64,000 bases of DNA from Quillaja saponaria (GCA_029379385.1 CM055611.1:16500062-16564061); one strand, 5' to 3'; shown: positions 47,506-59,318, numbered from the stretch's first letter. Notes: generated by a model from the letters alone, not told the origin. Program-made: numbers and translations.

Positions 47506-47509
47506 ATGT

Positions 47510-48940
47510 ACTGCTCAAAAAATTGTTTATACTCTTTCTAAAATTTGCTCTTTAGACTATATTATATAGGGTATAGGTTGTCTCAGAAAGTTATCTGTAT
47601 GTAATTCAGAATATCTTCAGTTATGAATTGATGAGCAATCCACGACTCATTGGAAGAAAAATGGTGTTTTCTGTAAATTTAGGAAGGTCTTTCTCTACTC
47701 AAAGAATGTCTAATTCCAATGTAAATCTCCTATGAGAAGACTACAAAAATCATGTGTTTTCGATCATAACATACACTTATACATTGGAAACGCGTGATTA
47801 GCACACATTATCAATTTATTAAAATGTAGTGAACACTCAAATACACAAATCACACATTTAGATATTTAGAGAGAGAAATATAATATTATAAAAAAAAAAT
47901 TAATAACTCATTACTAAACCAATACAAATAGTGATATAATTTGAAAATAGACTTAAATATTACAATATTCAATATAACATATTTATACTAATAACACTAA
48001 CTCACTAACTTGTAACTATATAATAACCAATAACTCATCACTAATAAAGATTAAACATCCATTACTAGCAAAATTACAATTCCAACAATATATAACAAGG
48101 ACTATATCTCTAGTTTGAACCTAATCTTCTCGAGCTTTATGAATTTTGACATCTCTTCTATTTTTTTCTATTCACTATGTTGATGTATCATATTGCGCAA
48201 TCAGTTACTAATTCAATAAACACTAGGCATAAACTCAATGACAGTTTCAACCCTCAGGGATCAAACTAATTAGTTAAAATAGAATTTGAGAACTAAACTA
48301 TGCTTCAATTGCATGTTTTTGCGTTCCACTATATTCCCAGCAGTTTGCATTTAGAAGATATATGACATGAACAATCACATCAACCAAGCAAAGGGTACCC
48401 GAACAACCTGTTCAACAAAAAGAATTTGAGTGAATCCTCTTCCCTGGCTCTGCCTTAAAGAAATAAACATTACCTAAACTGTTTTGTTTTATGGAAAATA
48501 TAAAAAAGTAGTGAATTTAGAAATAAGAATAAAAGTTCATTTATAAACCCAGAGAGTTTAGAAATAAATGTCACCTGACATATTGTTTAAGTTCTTATTA
48601 TGTTTAGTATCATCATTATATAGCTAGTAACGCCCTAATTCTTTTGAGAATATAAGTACATGAATGCAACAGATAATCTTTAACTGCGTAAGAGTTTTAC
48701 CAAGATGGCATATTAGACTGCAAAATGATGAAAATCCGAACAGAACATGGAGTAGCAACTTAAATGCAATGGGTTGTGTTGGAATGGAAAGTGATTGAAG
48801 ATGAGATAGAAAGACTACAATAGTTTCAATATGTGAAAATCTTACTCATCACCTCCAGTCATGTATAAACTTGGGGACATGAGCACTCCTAGGCCAGTTG
48901 TCAACCACCTTTTCTGCATCTTTCCTTTGGAGGGAAAGAT
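47510..48940. repeat. duplicated tail block (second copy)
   Basis: The first part matches 38820-39860; the last part (48110-48930) matches 21360-22290. No coding sequence. Confidence 0.8.
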
Positions 48941-50480
48941 GCACGCCTTTAGTAAAAAGTAAAAAACCTGCAGGAATGGTCTATATTCCGTTTGTTTGAA
49001 AGGAAAATAAAGTTCTTGGATTGTGATAGAGATTTGAAACAGAAAGTTAATTATCTTTCCTGTTCCTTGTCAAAAGTTTTATCCTTTCATCTAAGTATTC
49101 AAATAGTACTTATTAAATTTTTATAAATAAAAATTTATAATATGTTATTATACTAATTAATCTTAATTTTAGTATTATTAATTACATAAATTATTATTTA
49201 TAAAAATTTTAATTTTTAATAATTATATTTATTAAAATTTAATAAACATCTTTTAATTACCCGTTAAAAAAACCTCATTTTCTTTCTCATAATAAGTGAA
49301 CATTTATGTGTTCGGTGTGAAGGCGAGAATTTGGATGACAAGAGCATCAAGGGTGCGGATCTTCAGTTTGGAAAGCTAGTGATAAGCATCCAGGCTGTTA
49401 CTTCTTTGTCTTGTTACACTCCCCGCCATTGATTTTTTGGATGATAAGTTTTTGAAATTAATGTTGTTGTATTTTTTTTTTTTTTTTTTAAATACTGTAT
49501 TCCATTCATCTCTAGTACTCGAAGGCGTGCCTACGCTTATGCCCTAGGACCAAGGCTCTCCCAGCTCACCCTAGCACCTCCTCTCGTCCGTAAAGGCCTC
49601 TTTCTAGAGAGGTGATAGCTGTCTTTTTGCGCTTTCTTCAAGACGCGGACCTTTAGTATATCAAGAAATTTTTAATTTTTCATAACTAAAATTGAATTCT
49701 CGGTAGCAGTTGCAGAAAACAACATTAAAAAAAATAGTAATTAGTAATTTAAAAAAAGATACTAATAAATAATAATGATAGATAATTGTTTGAATTATCT
49801 AAAATTATAATTTTTGAAGTCTTAAAATTTCTTTTATATAAATAATTAAATAATAATAATTTATAGTTAAAATTAAAATAACTCATCATATTTTATAAAA
49901 ATTAATCTTAGTCAACATTTTCTTGAAAGATTATTTATATATTAAAATTTTATTTTTTTTCATTTTAGATCTGTCTTTTATTAATAATAGAAATAAAAAT
50001 AAATTATAAAAATAATTTAATAGGGTTAACCAAGTAGATATTATATCTATTTTGTCTCTCTATTTTCTGTCATTATTTGTTAACACCAGCTTGCTACAAT
50101 AATCACCAATTGAATTATTTTGACGGTTTTACTTTGATGGGAGGACACTGGAACAATGAGGAAGTGAAACACAATCATATGTCGGTACCCACTCATATGT
50201 CGCCACGTCAATTAATAATTTGACAATACACTAGTACCTACTGGGCAAGAAAATTAAGAAGGAGTGAATCCAGAATACAGTTGTTTAGGTACAAGATTCC
50301 CTGACACATTAATGCTTCCAGGATGAAAGCTATGTTCACATTGCAAAAGATCTTGTGCCCCGGTTTGGTGAGAAAAATGATTTTAATCACGTGTCTTTAC
50401 TGTTTCCTCTGCAATTCAAAATTTAATCTACAATCTCTGCCACTTCTTACCATCGCCAAAGCAATGATTACACGGTTATT
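48941..50480. repeat. 5' flank of the DUF247 unit at 50.8 kb
   Basis: 49310-50200 matches 9080-9600 and, in part, 25000-25304 plus 31644-31720. 50133-50155 is the uninterrupted version of the MULE target. A possible poly-T retroposon end lies at 49460-49600. No gene seen. Confidence 0.6.
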
Positions 50481-50485
50481 CTTAC

Positions 50486-50493
50486 TATATAAG
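50486..50493 (+). promoter_or_regulatory. TATA box of the 50.8-kb DUF247 copy
   Basis: TATATAAG is followed by CGGAACTTGCAAGTGGCAGCC, the same downstream block as at 1634-1660. Confidence 0.55.
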
Positions 50494-50765
50494 TATCGGA
50501 ACTTGCAAGTGGCAGCCACTCAAATTAAGTTTGTGTTCTGCATAATAAGTCGATCATTAGTATTGGAGATCAAATTAGGTGATCATCCAAAGTAATTTCC
50601 TAATTTATTTATTTATTTTCTGGATGCATATTTACTTTTCAATTTCATACATATATGCCAAGAGTTCTTGTTAATTTTTTTTTTAGTTCAGTGCGGAAGG
50701 GTTCTGAGAATTTTTGTTCTTCACCATGTTTATATAGGTGTTGAAGATCTTGTCCCCTGGCGAAA

Positions 50766-52167
50766 GTGGTGGATGCTAGTGGTACTGCTTCAGTTGAACA
50801 CGTAATCTACATTCCAGAGAAGAAACTTGATGATCTCTGCATTTACAGGGTTCCTCCCATGCTTCGTCAAGTGAACGCGGAAGCCTACACTCCACAGCTT
50901 ATCTCAATTGGTCCATTTCACCATGGAAAACCTCAATTCAAGGCCATGGAAACACACAAAAAGACATATTACCACGAATTTCAGGAAAGAATTAAGCCTA
51001 ACAAGTCTTTTGGTAAATTCAAAGATCCGATTGCTGTACAGGATATCCGAAAGTGTTATGCAGATAAATTCGTTCTCGGCGACAACGAATTTGCTGACAT
51101 GATTGAATTGGATGCATGTGTTCATTATGGAGTTCTTCTTAAGGTTAAAAGATCAAGATCAACACAAAGATGATTATGTGATGTCAAAACCATGGTTGAA
51201 AGACGGCATATGTCTGGACTTGATATTACTTGAGAATCAGCTTCCAATTCATGTCTTGAATGAGTTATATGAATTTGTTCCAAAAGAAAAGGAAAATCCT
51301 CAAGGTGAAAAGGTATGCAGTATCTGTTCCATAAAAAAAGAAACAGGAAAGGAATGTTGTACCTTCCTTGATCTTGCCTGTAAGTGTGGGTTTTTTGAAC
51401 CGTGTCCTGTTTGTAAGTGTGTTTGCAATCCCCCGAAAAATCCTAAAAGTGAAAATGAATGCAAACACACACCCACCAAGAATGCGAAGCACTTAACAGA
51501 CTTGCGAAGATGTTTTTACATTCCAAAATTACCTGATTCTGAGTCTGAGTCTGAGTCTGATTCTGATTCTGGTTCTGATTCTTTTATTACGTATAGTGCA
51601 ACGAAATTGCATGACTCAGGGATTAGTTTCAAAGCTGCTCGAGAAAGGTACTCGCTTGATGTAAACTTCAAGAATCATTCCTGTATATTCTGGCTCTTCA
51701 GTTTTATAACATGCTTCAAGATTACCAAAGCTCTACTTCAAATTCCAAAATTGATTATAGAGGATGGAACTGAACGTGAGCTTCGGAACCTCATTGCATT
51801 GGAGCAGTGTCATTATCCAGATCATTCGCACATCTGCAATTATGTTTCGCTTATTGATGACCTAATTGAAACTAAAGAAGATGTGGATTTTCTTTTGGAT
51901 GAGAAAATAATTGTTAATCATTTGGGTAGCAATGATGAAGCAGAAAAATTGGTTAACAGTCTTTGCAAAGAACTTGTAATGGGTCCAGGTTTGTTTCAAA
52001 ATCAAATCAAAGAACTCAATGCACACTACGAGAATCCTTTCAATCGTACAATGGCGACCTTAAGAAGTGTGTACTTCAAAGATTTGTGGAGAGGTAGTGC
52101 AACTATAGTTGGACTTGCTGTTCTGGCATTCACCTTTGTTAATTTTTTCCGACCTACCCATAAATAA
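50766..52167 (+). pseudogene. DUF247 (UPF0481) copy, nearly complete, start codon lost and one frameshift
   Basis: The position of the usual ATG is GTG here (AAAGTGGTGGAT at about 50763 against AAAATGGTG in other copies), and no other upstream in-frame ATG is seen. The N-terminal 120 codons are intact (LCIYRVPPMLRQVN, YTPQLISIGPFHHG). One extra base in GATGCATGTGTTC (about 51111-51116; GATGCTGTGTTC elsewhere) shifts the frame. The rest is open to TAA 52165-52167, through FIMEFFLRL, LLENQLPIHVLNELY, a Cys-rich segment (CKCGFFEPCPVCKCVC), an acidic Ser-rich insert, SATKLHDSGISFKAA and a C-terminal membrane segment (TIVGLAVLAFTFVNFF). It is otherwise so well preserved that the loss is recent, or one lesion is an assembly error. 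The leader intron borders are retained. Confidence 0.88.
51535..51587 (+). repeat. hexanucleotide repeat inside the DUF247 copy
   Basis: Repeats of GATTCT/GAGTCT encode alternating Ser with Asp or Glu (about SESESESDSDSGSD) just before the SATKLHDSG motif. The intact copy has only a short DASDDSD here, so the repeat has expanded in this copy. Confidence 0.85.
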
Positions 52168-52820
52168 GTCAAGAGCTTATCTCAATTACTTGAAAGTTGG
52201 TACTTGCTTGGAGTGTAAGTTATGTATTAGATTGTATTAATATGGGTGTGTTATTATTTATCTTAGCATATAAACTTTATGTTCATGTGGTTTGTTCTAT
52301 ATATAATGATAATGTACTGAAGTTCTTCCTCTAAAATAAATAATGCTACCCCATTATATTATCTGATCTTGATTTGTTTTGATTTTTTTTGTGTCATGTT
52401 AAGCTTAGACGTGGTCATTTTTATTTTACTACAGGGAACCATATCTCCTTTTGCCCCAACAATGATTGGCCCATTTTGGCAAAGAGGAATCCACTCTTAG
52501 CCTAAGCCCAAGCCCATATTGACACACCCCTAACTAGGAGTATGACTAGCATGAGAAATGAGTGTTCATACTTTCATAACTCTGGATGTTATAACCTGAT
52601 GACCCAGCATACATGTTAGGATGTTGTATAGAAATTTTCATGATTATATAACTAATCGAATTTTGTTTTTTTAATCAATAAGAAATTTTGTATATATATG
52701 TTTAAATAAATTAAGGAATATGTGTATCTAATAAGTTAAAATTTACGAGCTGGTATATTTATATAAAAGTGGAATTGGATATTGAAGCCATTAAAATATA
52801 TATAAAATTTACACCACACA
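52168..52820. other. 3' flank of the 50.8-kb DUF247 copy
   Basis: 52168-52440 resembles 3242-3530. 52440-52520 carries the CCTAAGCCCAAGCCCAT upstream block of the small gene, but the small gene itself is absent. The rest is AT-rich. Confidence 0.55.
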
Positions 52821-52822
52821 AT

Positions 52823-53235
52823 CATGATTGAATTGGATGCTGTGTTCATTATGGAGTTCTTCTTAAGGTTAAAAGAACAAGGTCAACACCATGGTTGAAA
52901 GAAGGCATATGTCTGGACTTGATATTAATTGAGAATCAACTTCCAATTTATGTCTTGGATAGGTTACATACATTTCTGGATGAAGAGGAAAAGGAATGTT
53001 GTACCTTTCTTGATCTTGCCTGTAAGTGTAGGTTTTTTCAACCGTATCTTGTTTGTAAGTGTTTGTGCAGTGCCACGGAAAATCCTGAAAGTGGAAATGA
53101 ATGCAAACACACACCTACCAAGGATGCAAAGCACTTAACAGACTTGCGAAGATGTTTCTTCATTCCAGAAAAATTACCTGCTCAAGTGCACGACAATTTT
53201 GATTTTGTTATGTCGTATAGTGCAACGAAATTGCG
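52823..53235 (+). pseudogene. internal DUF247 fragment, truncated at both ends
   Basis: Begins at the codons for MIELDAVFIMEFFLRL, has an internal loss of about 25 bases, and continues through CLDLILIENQLPIYVL, CKCRFFQPYLVCKCLC, CKHTPTKDAKHLTDL and SYSATKLR. There it stops abruptly at 53235 and joins unrelated sequence. The open frame runs on to 53305 with non-family residues. Its sequence is closest in style to the 50.8-kb copy. Confidence 0.88.
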
Positions 53236-54080
53236 TATAATTTGGAATTCAAATGACGATTGCTTTAATTTAAAATTAATCTGCAAATTAAACTTTGAAG
53301 TTTGAAATAAATCCAATATTTAATCAAACTAATTCCATGGTTGTTCTTATATTAAGGGATCCTACCAAAATTAGACATAATCCCATCTTTATAAGGACTG
53401 TTAATTGATATTATGTAGGTAAAAGTTATGGTTCCACTTCTGGTTCTGTATTATTTATTTGTTTGGTTAAGTTGCTGTGAAAGTACTATGTGTAAAAAAA
53501 AATTAAAAAATTCAAGTAGATTTATTTAAAAAGTGTTATATAAAAAGTATTTTGATAAGTTAATGTAAAAATGCTATGAGAAATATAAAATATGTATATA
53601 TATTTATTTGATTTCATTTTTCAAAAAAGATCTTGAGTATTAAAATTACTAAAAATACCATTTTCATAAATATTGTGGTAATATTTGTCTAATAAAATAA
53701 TTTTTAAAATTCATTTGAATTTCTCTTGTTTTCCATTTGAAAAAGATTTTTTTTTTCTAACAATAACTTTTAGGACCCTAAAAACTGAAAAATGCTTTTC
53801 CATAATTAAATTTTTATTACCAAATAGTTTTGTCAAAACATTTAAACCAACAATTTATTTTAAAAGTCAAACCAAACAGGGGCTATATGCTTGAACTCTA
53901 ATTTATTTGACCCATGGTCTTTTGCTGAGCCTTGGCCTTGTAGGTTCCCATCAGCCTCGCATTTGCAGTTACTTCCTATATTAATAATATTAAACAACAT
54001 CAAATAAAAAAAAAATCTAATTAAAATAGAATCGATTTGGATTAACTTATATTCTAATTCGATGAGAATTAAAAAGAGTC
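53236..54080 (-). repeat. first copy of a duplicated, exon-like minus-strand region
   Basis: 53236-53400 matches 56695-56880. The block at 53885-53985 matches 57030-57130, which on the minus strand begins after an intron-like TTAATATAG and reads as an exon ending in TAG. The intervening DNA is AT-rich. Confidence 0.6.
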
Positions 54081-54084
54081 ACCG

Positions 54085-54282
54085 CAACCCAAGAAGACTT
54101 GGTTTAAGTGGTAAGGCCACCTTGAGCTTAGCTGTTAAGGGACGTTTGTAATACGTTTGTAATGTTAAGGGTTCGAGCCTGCAGGAAACACTTTTGGGGA
54201 GGGTAAGCCATAAAGCCCGAAACAAGATTAGTCCCACACCCGAAGGATGTGAGGAAACTCCTAGAAAACCAAAAAAAAAAAG
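54085..54282 (+). mobile_element. tRNA-derived SINE-like insertion
   Basis: Box A-like TGGTTTAAGTGGTAAGG near 54100 and box B-like GGGTTCGAGCC near 54170 mark an internal RNA polymerase III promoter. The body ends in an A-rich tail at about 54270-54281. GTCACC lies on both sides (54078-54083 and 54283-54288), and the paralogous region at 57225-57245 reads continuously through GTAAGTCACCACACC without the insertion. Confidence 0.75.
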
Positions 54283-54289
54283 GTCACCT

Positions 54290-54752
54290 TTCCGAATTTG
54301 CATGACTAGCACTGCCTTTGCTTATTCTTGGCCTTGTAGGAATCCCATTCACACTCACACTTGAACCAACTTCCTATAACAATAGTAAACACCAACAATA
54401 CATAAAAGATCAGGAAATGAATTCAGTGCTAATTGCATGACTATTTTGGGAATACATATTAATATATGCCTTTTTGGTTGATTAGAATTATAGTAAGGCA
54501 AACATCCACAAAATGTCTCAAATAAATAAAATAGATAAAAATCACATTGAGAAAAAGGAAACAAGAGACAAGAGAGATAAAGCTTACAATACTTTGAGAG
54601 GTAGAAGGATCTTGAAGGTATGCAACAGTTTCTTTTGCAGTTTTAATTGCAATCTCGATACCTAGACACTTGAAAGTAGGCCTCAGTATATTTTTTTTTG
54701 TCAATGAATCATTATCAGAATTTACTGTTATCAAATATGTCTTTGTTATCAA
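54290..54752 (-). pseudogene. exon-like blocks of an unidentified minus-strand gene, copy A
   Basis: On the minus strand, 54690-54588 reads RPTFKCLGIEIAIKTA, then ETVAYLQDPSTSQSI, and ends in a GTAAGC donor. 54381-54295 follows a TTGTTATAG acceptor and reads EVGSSVSVNGIPTRPR. A related block at 53982-53905 follows. Each has a near copy at 58453-58372, 57318-57230 and 57132-57045. Preservation of blocks and splice borders in two copies suggests former or real exons. I do not recognise the family. Confidence 0.4.
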
Positions 54753-54759
54753 ATATGTC

Positions 54760-56690
54760 TTATAAGTTTATAGTCTGGTCATATATATGAAAGAGTAATT
54801 GTGCAAAATGTAACATCTTGCACTTAGAGTACAAGGTGTGTGCAACAAATGGCTTCCTAAGTGTTCTTGCTAGTGTGGGAGGCACTAAGCTTAGATTATA
54901 TGAACAAGTTTCTGAGTTGATGGTGGTGAATTCCAAGATTTGTACTTGGAAATTAGGTTATACTCATATAGAATTACTAAGCTACGGGGCAAGACAATTA
55001 GAAAAGGGTAGAAAAATACTTGCAAGCAGGAGACTTGAAAAATTAATTTAGGTGTTACAAACTTATTTCCAATTGAACTATTGGAATATAACTGTTGGAA
55101 TATAGCTGTTTAAATATAGCTACTGTAATATTTATGTTGAAATATAGCTGTTTATGATCGTTGTGAATATTCTTATACAAGGAGAGTATGTAACCATGAC
55201 TAAAATACAATCATTATATAATATAATCATTCTATAACTATTTCAGTATTATTACTATGGTATTTCTTTACTCCAATCTCCTTCATTTCTTGCTAAGAAA
55301 GAGTTGTGGCTACTCATTGAGGTTCTCAATCTTGTGTGCAAAGAGCACGATCCACAATCTAATCCTGGAGGGTTGGCCTGTTGAGACTCTTTGCACCGAT
55401 ATACTCCGAGAGGGTGGAAATCAACATTTAAGAACAGTGCCTAGTGCATGATTTTGGGTATTATCTTTACATCTTATAACCTTTAATATTTTATATCATT
55501 GAATTATTGTAATTCATATTTATATGAAACTAGAATATTTGTATCTACTCTAATATTTCCAACAAGAGGATGTCGAAGCAATACTCCTTTTATTTTTCAT
55601 ATCTCCCTGTAGGAAAATTCAAATCAATTTCCAATTAATTTATTGAATAATAGACTCACATCACACAGCTTTCTAATGATATATCATTTGTAATTTTGGT
55701 CCTAATATATCAATACAATAAATTCTTAGAAGTTAAACCAAATTTTGCAAAACACAAGATTTTAGTAGTTATGACTAGTAAATGGTCCATAATATCCTCT
55801 AGGAAGATTCAAATCTTCGATCCCTTTTTGGATAAACTAATAGATAGATATAGCTTTCTATATGATGCAATAAACTAATAGACAGATATAGCTTTCTATA
55901 AATGAATCATATGTGCTATTTTGAGTTGTCAATTAGTACAGTCTAATATTTTAAGTTGAGGTAAATGATGTTAAGCTAATGAGGTTACTATAATATTTGA
56001 TTCTTACATTACGGGTAAATCATCTTAATTAGGACATTTTGATCTTGTTTATATAATCACATAGTACTGTATTAAGGAATAAGAATATTCAAAAGATGAG
56101 ATTAAGGGATGTTATGCAGAATAGGATGGAAGGATAATCCTGTACCACCAAAGGATTAAAGGGAAACATGCCTGTTTAAACGTATGCAACGAAGGTGTTT
56201 AGTTAAGTGAACAAGGATTAACAATGGTATTAGCATGCAAGTTGGGAGGGTCAAATCCGTATTTGGTGGCACATATATATGTGTATGTATTAAGGTGTAG
56301 TGATAAGAGTAACTAAAATTAGGTTAAGGTTAAAAGAGAGTGAGGAGGATAATTAAAGTGGTAGAAGCAAAAGATAAAAGCACATAGCAACCATTGGTTG
56401 AATGCATATGGAAACAGTTTAGGCACTCCACAAGGGAGCACTAAGAGAATTGAAGGAAGGGAAGCATTTCATTTTGATATTTTGCTTCTCTTTCCTTGAC
56501 CTCCATCAGAGAGCCAAAAAGAAAAGAAGAGCAAGAAAAATGGTGAAGAAAGTGGTGCATGAGGGTCTTCGAATAAAATTGTGTTGTGTTTCATTCTAAA
56601 GACTTAATTACGCGAGTATTTATAGGGAACTAAGTCACTAATTCTTTAGAATTAAAAATAAGATTTTTATCTACGAATCTTCAATTAATG
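54760..56690. other. insertion between the two copies, possible retroelement relic
   Basis: This stretch has no counterpart in copy B. 55075-55563 carries TGTTGGAATATAGCTG-like repeats at its left end and AATATTTCCAACA at its right end, the inverted TG...CA style of an LTR, but no matching target duplication was found. The frame 54818-55051 is not recognisable. 56450-56600 has a purine-rich stretch around an ATG, with no long frame. Confidence 0.35.
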
Positions 56691-56694
56691 AGTT

Positions 56695-59290
56695 TAATTT
56701 GGAATTTAAGTAATGATTGTTTTAATTTATCAACAAATAGATAAAATTAATCTATAAATTTAAACTTTGAAGTTTGAAGTAAATTCAATATCTAATCAAA
56801 CTAAGTTCATGCTTTGTTCTCATATTGAGTGCTCCTACCAACATCAGAAAAATTCCCACTTTATAGGGACTGATAATTTGATCTAGTAAAATTAAGTTAT
56901 CCTAATAAGCAGTATATCCCAAGATAAGATAAAGTTTCAAGTTTTACGAAAAAACAGTAAATTCTTATATAAAACATTAATATTATGTTGATAAAAGTTC
57001 TGGTTTTGTTCATGGTTCTGTATTATATGATACGCTTGAACTCTAATGTATCTGACCACCACGGCGGCCTCTGAGCCTTGGCCTTGTAGGTTTCCCATCC
57101 GGTCTCACACTTGAATCAACTTCCTATATTAATAATAGTAAACAATAACAAATAAAAAACAAGATCTCATAAAAATGAAATCAACTTGAATTAACTTATA
57201 TTCGAGTTCGATAAGAATTAAGGTAAGTCACCACACCAAATTTACACGACCACCATTGCCTTTGCTTATTTCCGGCCATGTAAGAATCTCGTTCACACTC
57301 ACACTAGCACCAACTTCCTATAACAATAGTAACAATACATAAAAGATCAAACACCATGAAAATGAATTCAATGCTAATTACATGTGTAGTTTCAGAATAC
57401 ATCTACATTAGCTTTCATTATAGATGCTTTGCGTGTGAATCATTTTATGATATATACATATATATTTTTCAATAATTGATATACATATCAAGAAATTATA
57501 ATTATAAAAGATAATACTTTATGCTAATAATATTAAACAAATAGATACATCCAATAAAAAAAATTTAATCCATAGTATAAACATATAATTTTTAAAAAAA
57601 AATTCTAAAGATAGGAAAAAAAAAAAAACTAAAACAACAATATTATGATCATAAAAACTATATTTTTAATATTTCTTTTAATTCATAGCATTTTTAAAAA
57701 TTTAAATTTTTAAAATTGAGAGGAACTTAAAAATATATAATAATTATCTGTAACTTATTAATTAAAAAATTGAAAAATTCAATCTTAATTATTATTGATA
57801 TATAGTTCTTTGAAAATTTGTTTTAAAAAAAATTATGAATTAAAAGTTAAAAGAACAATATATAATTATGAAAATATATTTTTAATATTTCCTTTATTTC
57901 ATAATATTTTCAAAAATTTAATTCATAAATTTGAGAAAGAACTGCAAAAATTATGACTATTATGAATATATTAAACAAAAAAATTTAAAATTTTAATCTT
58001 AATTACTATTAATATATAATTATTGAAAAATTATAATTATTAATATTGAGAAGAATTACTTAAAAAAGAAATCAATAGTCCTAAAACAATAACAATCTTG
58101 TTGATATTAAAATGGAAAAAATTTAGAAGAAAAATTATTTTAAAGAATATCTATTTTAAGTAAAATAAAACTATAGGTAACAATTTAATTATGAAAATAA
58201 AAAATTTCTGTCATTAAGCTACTTTTATCTATATTAATAAATATAAATATGCCTTGTTGGTTGATGAGAATTATAATAACTCAGTCACAACATCCACAAA
58301 TTGTTGTAAAAAAAAAAAAAATCACATTGACGAAAAGGAAACAAGAAACTAGAGAGAGAGCTTACAACACTTTGAGTGATAGGAGGATCTTGCAGGTGTG
58401 CAACATTTTCTTTTGCAGTTTTAGCTTCGATCGCAATACCTAGACACTTGAAAGTAGGCCTTAGTAATTTTTTTCAATAAATCTATTAGGATTTAGTGTA
58501 TATAGTCAAATATGTATTTGTTTATCAGAAAGAAAATTCGTAAAAAAATAGTTTTGTCATATATATATGAAAGAGTAATTGAACTGAAAGATGTCAAAAA
58601 ATTCCAAATCAATTTTTTTTAATAAAAAAAAAGTAAAAATTTAATAATTTGATTAATGAGTTTAGGAGAGAAAAGAAAAAAATTAGTGGGCTGGAGGCTA
58701 GTTTGAAAAACTTTGGCACCCATTAACACAAACAATACTTGGAAAACGAAATTACCAGTTTTACCCGCAGCATGCATGACCATCCACCATAGCATAATGC
58801 ACATCATTGCAGGTATCACTGCAACAAATTATCACACAACAATATATAACATATGTCATTGTTCTTTTAGAAGAATCATCATATTGTTAGAAAAAGAAAT
58901 ATATTAAATCTCCTCTTTTTTTTAATAAGAATTTATAAAGTGAATATTTATGTTAAATCTTTTATCAATTTCTCTTTACATTGTTAGATCGATGGACGAA
59001 TTAATCAAAACTAAATAAACTTCATCAAAATCTATAGTACAAAAGACTGTCAATTCTTCGAAAAATTGAAGTCCTAGATAGATATATACTAAGAATTGTA
59101 TCCATGATTAAAAAAAATAAATATTATTAACAAAGAAATAAGAGAATATTGCAAAACAAAGAATTAACAAGAAATCATTCATGTTAAAACTGATCATACG
59201 TACCCTTCATATCTTCTTCAGACAAAAGTAGATTAGGTCTTCTCACTCCCTCTTTGATCTCTCTAAGCTGGGGCATGACATTGTAAATGT
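56695..59290 (-). CDS. candidate multi-exon gene of unknown family (exon-like blocks, copy B); boundaries uncertain
   Basis: Minus-strand blocks in order. 59271-59201: MPQLREIKEGVRRPN, then LLLSEEDMKG, with donor GTACGT. 58821-58750, after TTTGTTGCAG: IPAMMCIMLWWMVMHAAG, a hydrophobic segment; the 59.2-kb exon joins it in frame. 58453-58372: RPTFKCLGIAIEAKTA, then LQDPPITQSV, with donor GTAAGC. 57318-57240, after TTGTTATAG: EVGASVSVNEILTWP, then EISKGNGG. 57132-57048, after TTAATATAG: EVDSSVRPDGKPTRPR, then LRGRRGGQIH and TAG. The last two blocks resemble each other, so the gene contains a duplicated exon. The joins after the second block do not all keep phase in my reading, so the model is incomplete. 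A short precursor with a membrane or signal segment is possible. Function unknown. Confidence 0.35.
57420..58240. other. AT-rich intron-like stretch within copy B
   Basis: Very AT-rich, with A-runs and no coding-like block. It would be intronic if the minus-strand gene is real; copy A lacks most of it. Confidence 0.4.
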
Positions 59291-59294
59291 CAAA

Positions 59295-59318
59295 TATATA
59301 TATATATATATATATTTG
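59295..59318. repeat. (AT)n microsatellite
   Basis: A run of TA dinucleotides directly upstream (minus-strand sense) of the possible first exon of the candidate gene. Confidence 0.9.

Noticed and set aside
55075..55563. possible solo LTR (TGTTGGAATAT ... AATATTTCCAACA)
   Set aside because: Ends are suggestive, but the 5-bp target duplication does not match and internal repeats confuse the left border.
53905..57132. C-terminal PTRPR...GGQIH similarity to secreted CEP/PIP-type peptides
   Set aside because: Only a loose resemblance; the diagnostic RPTxPGxSPGxGH or SGPSxxGxGH patterns are not present.
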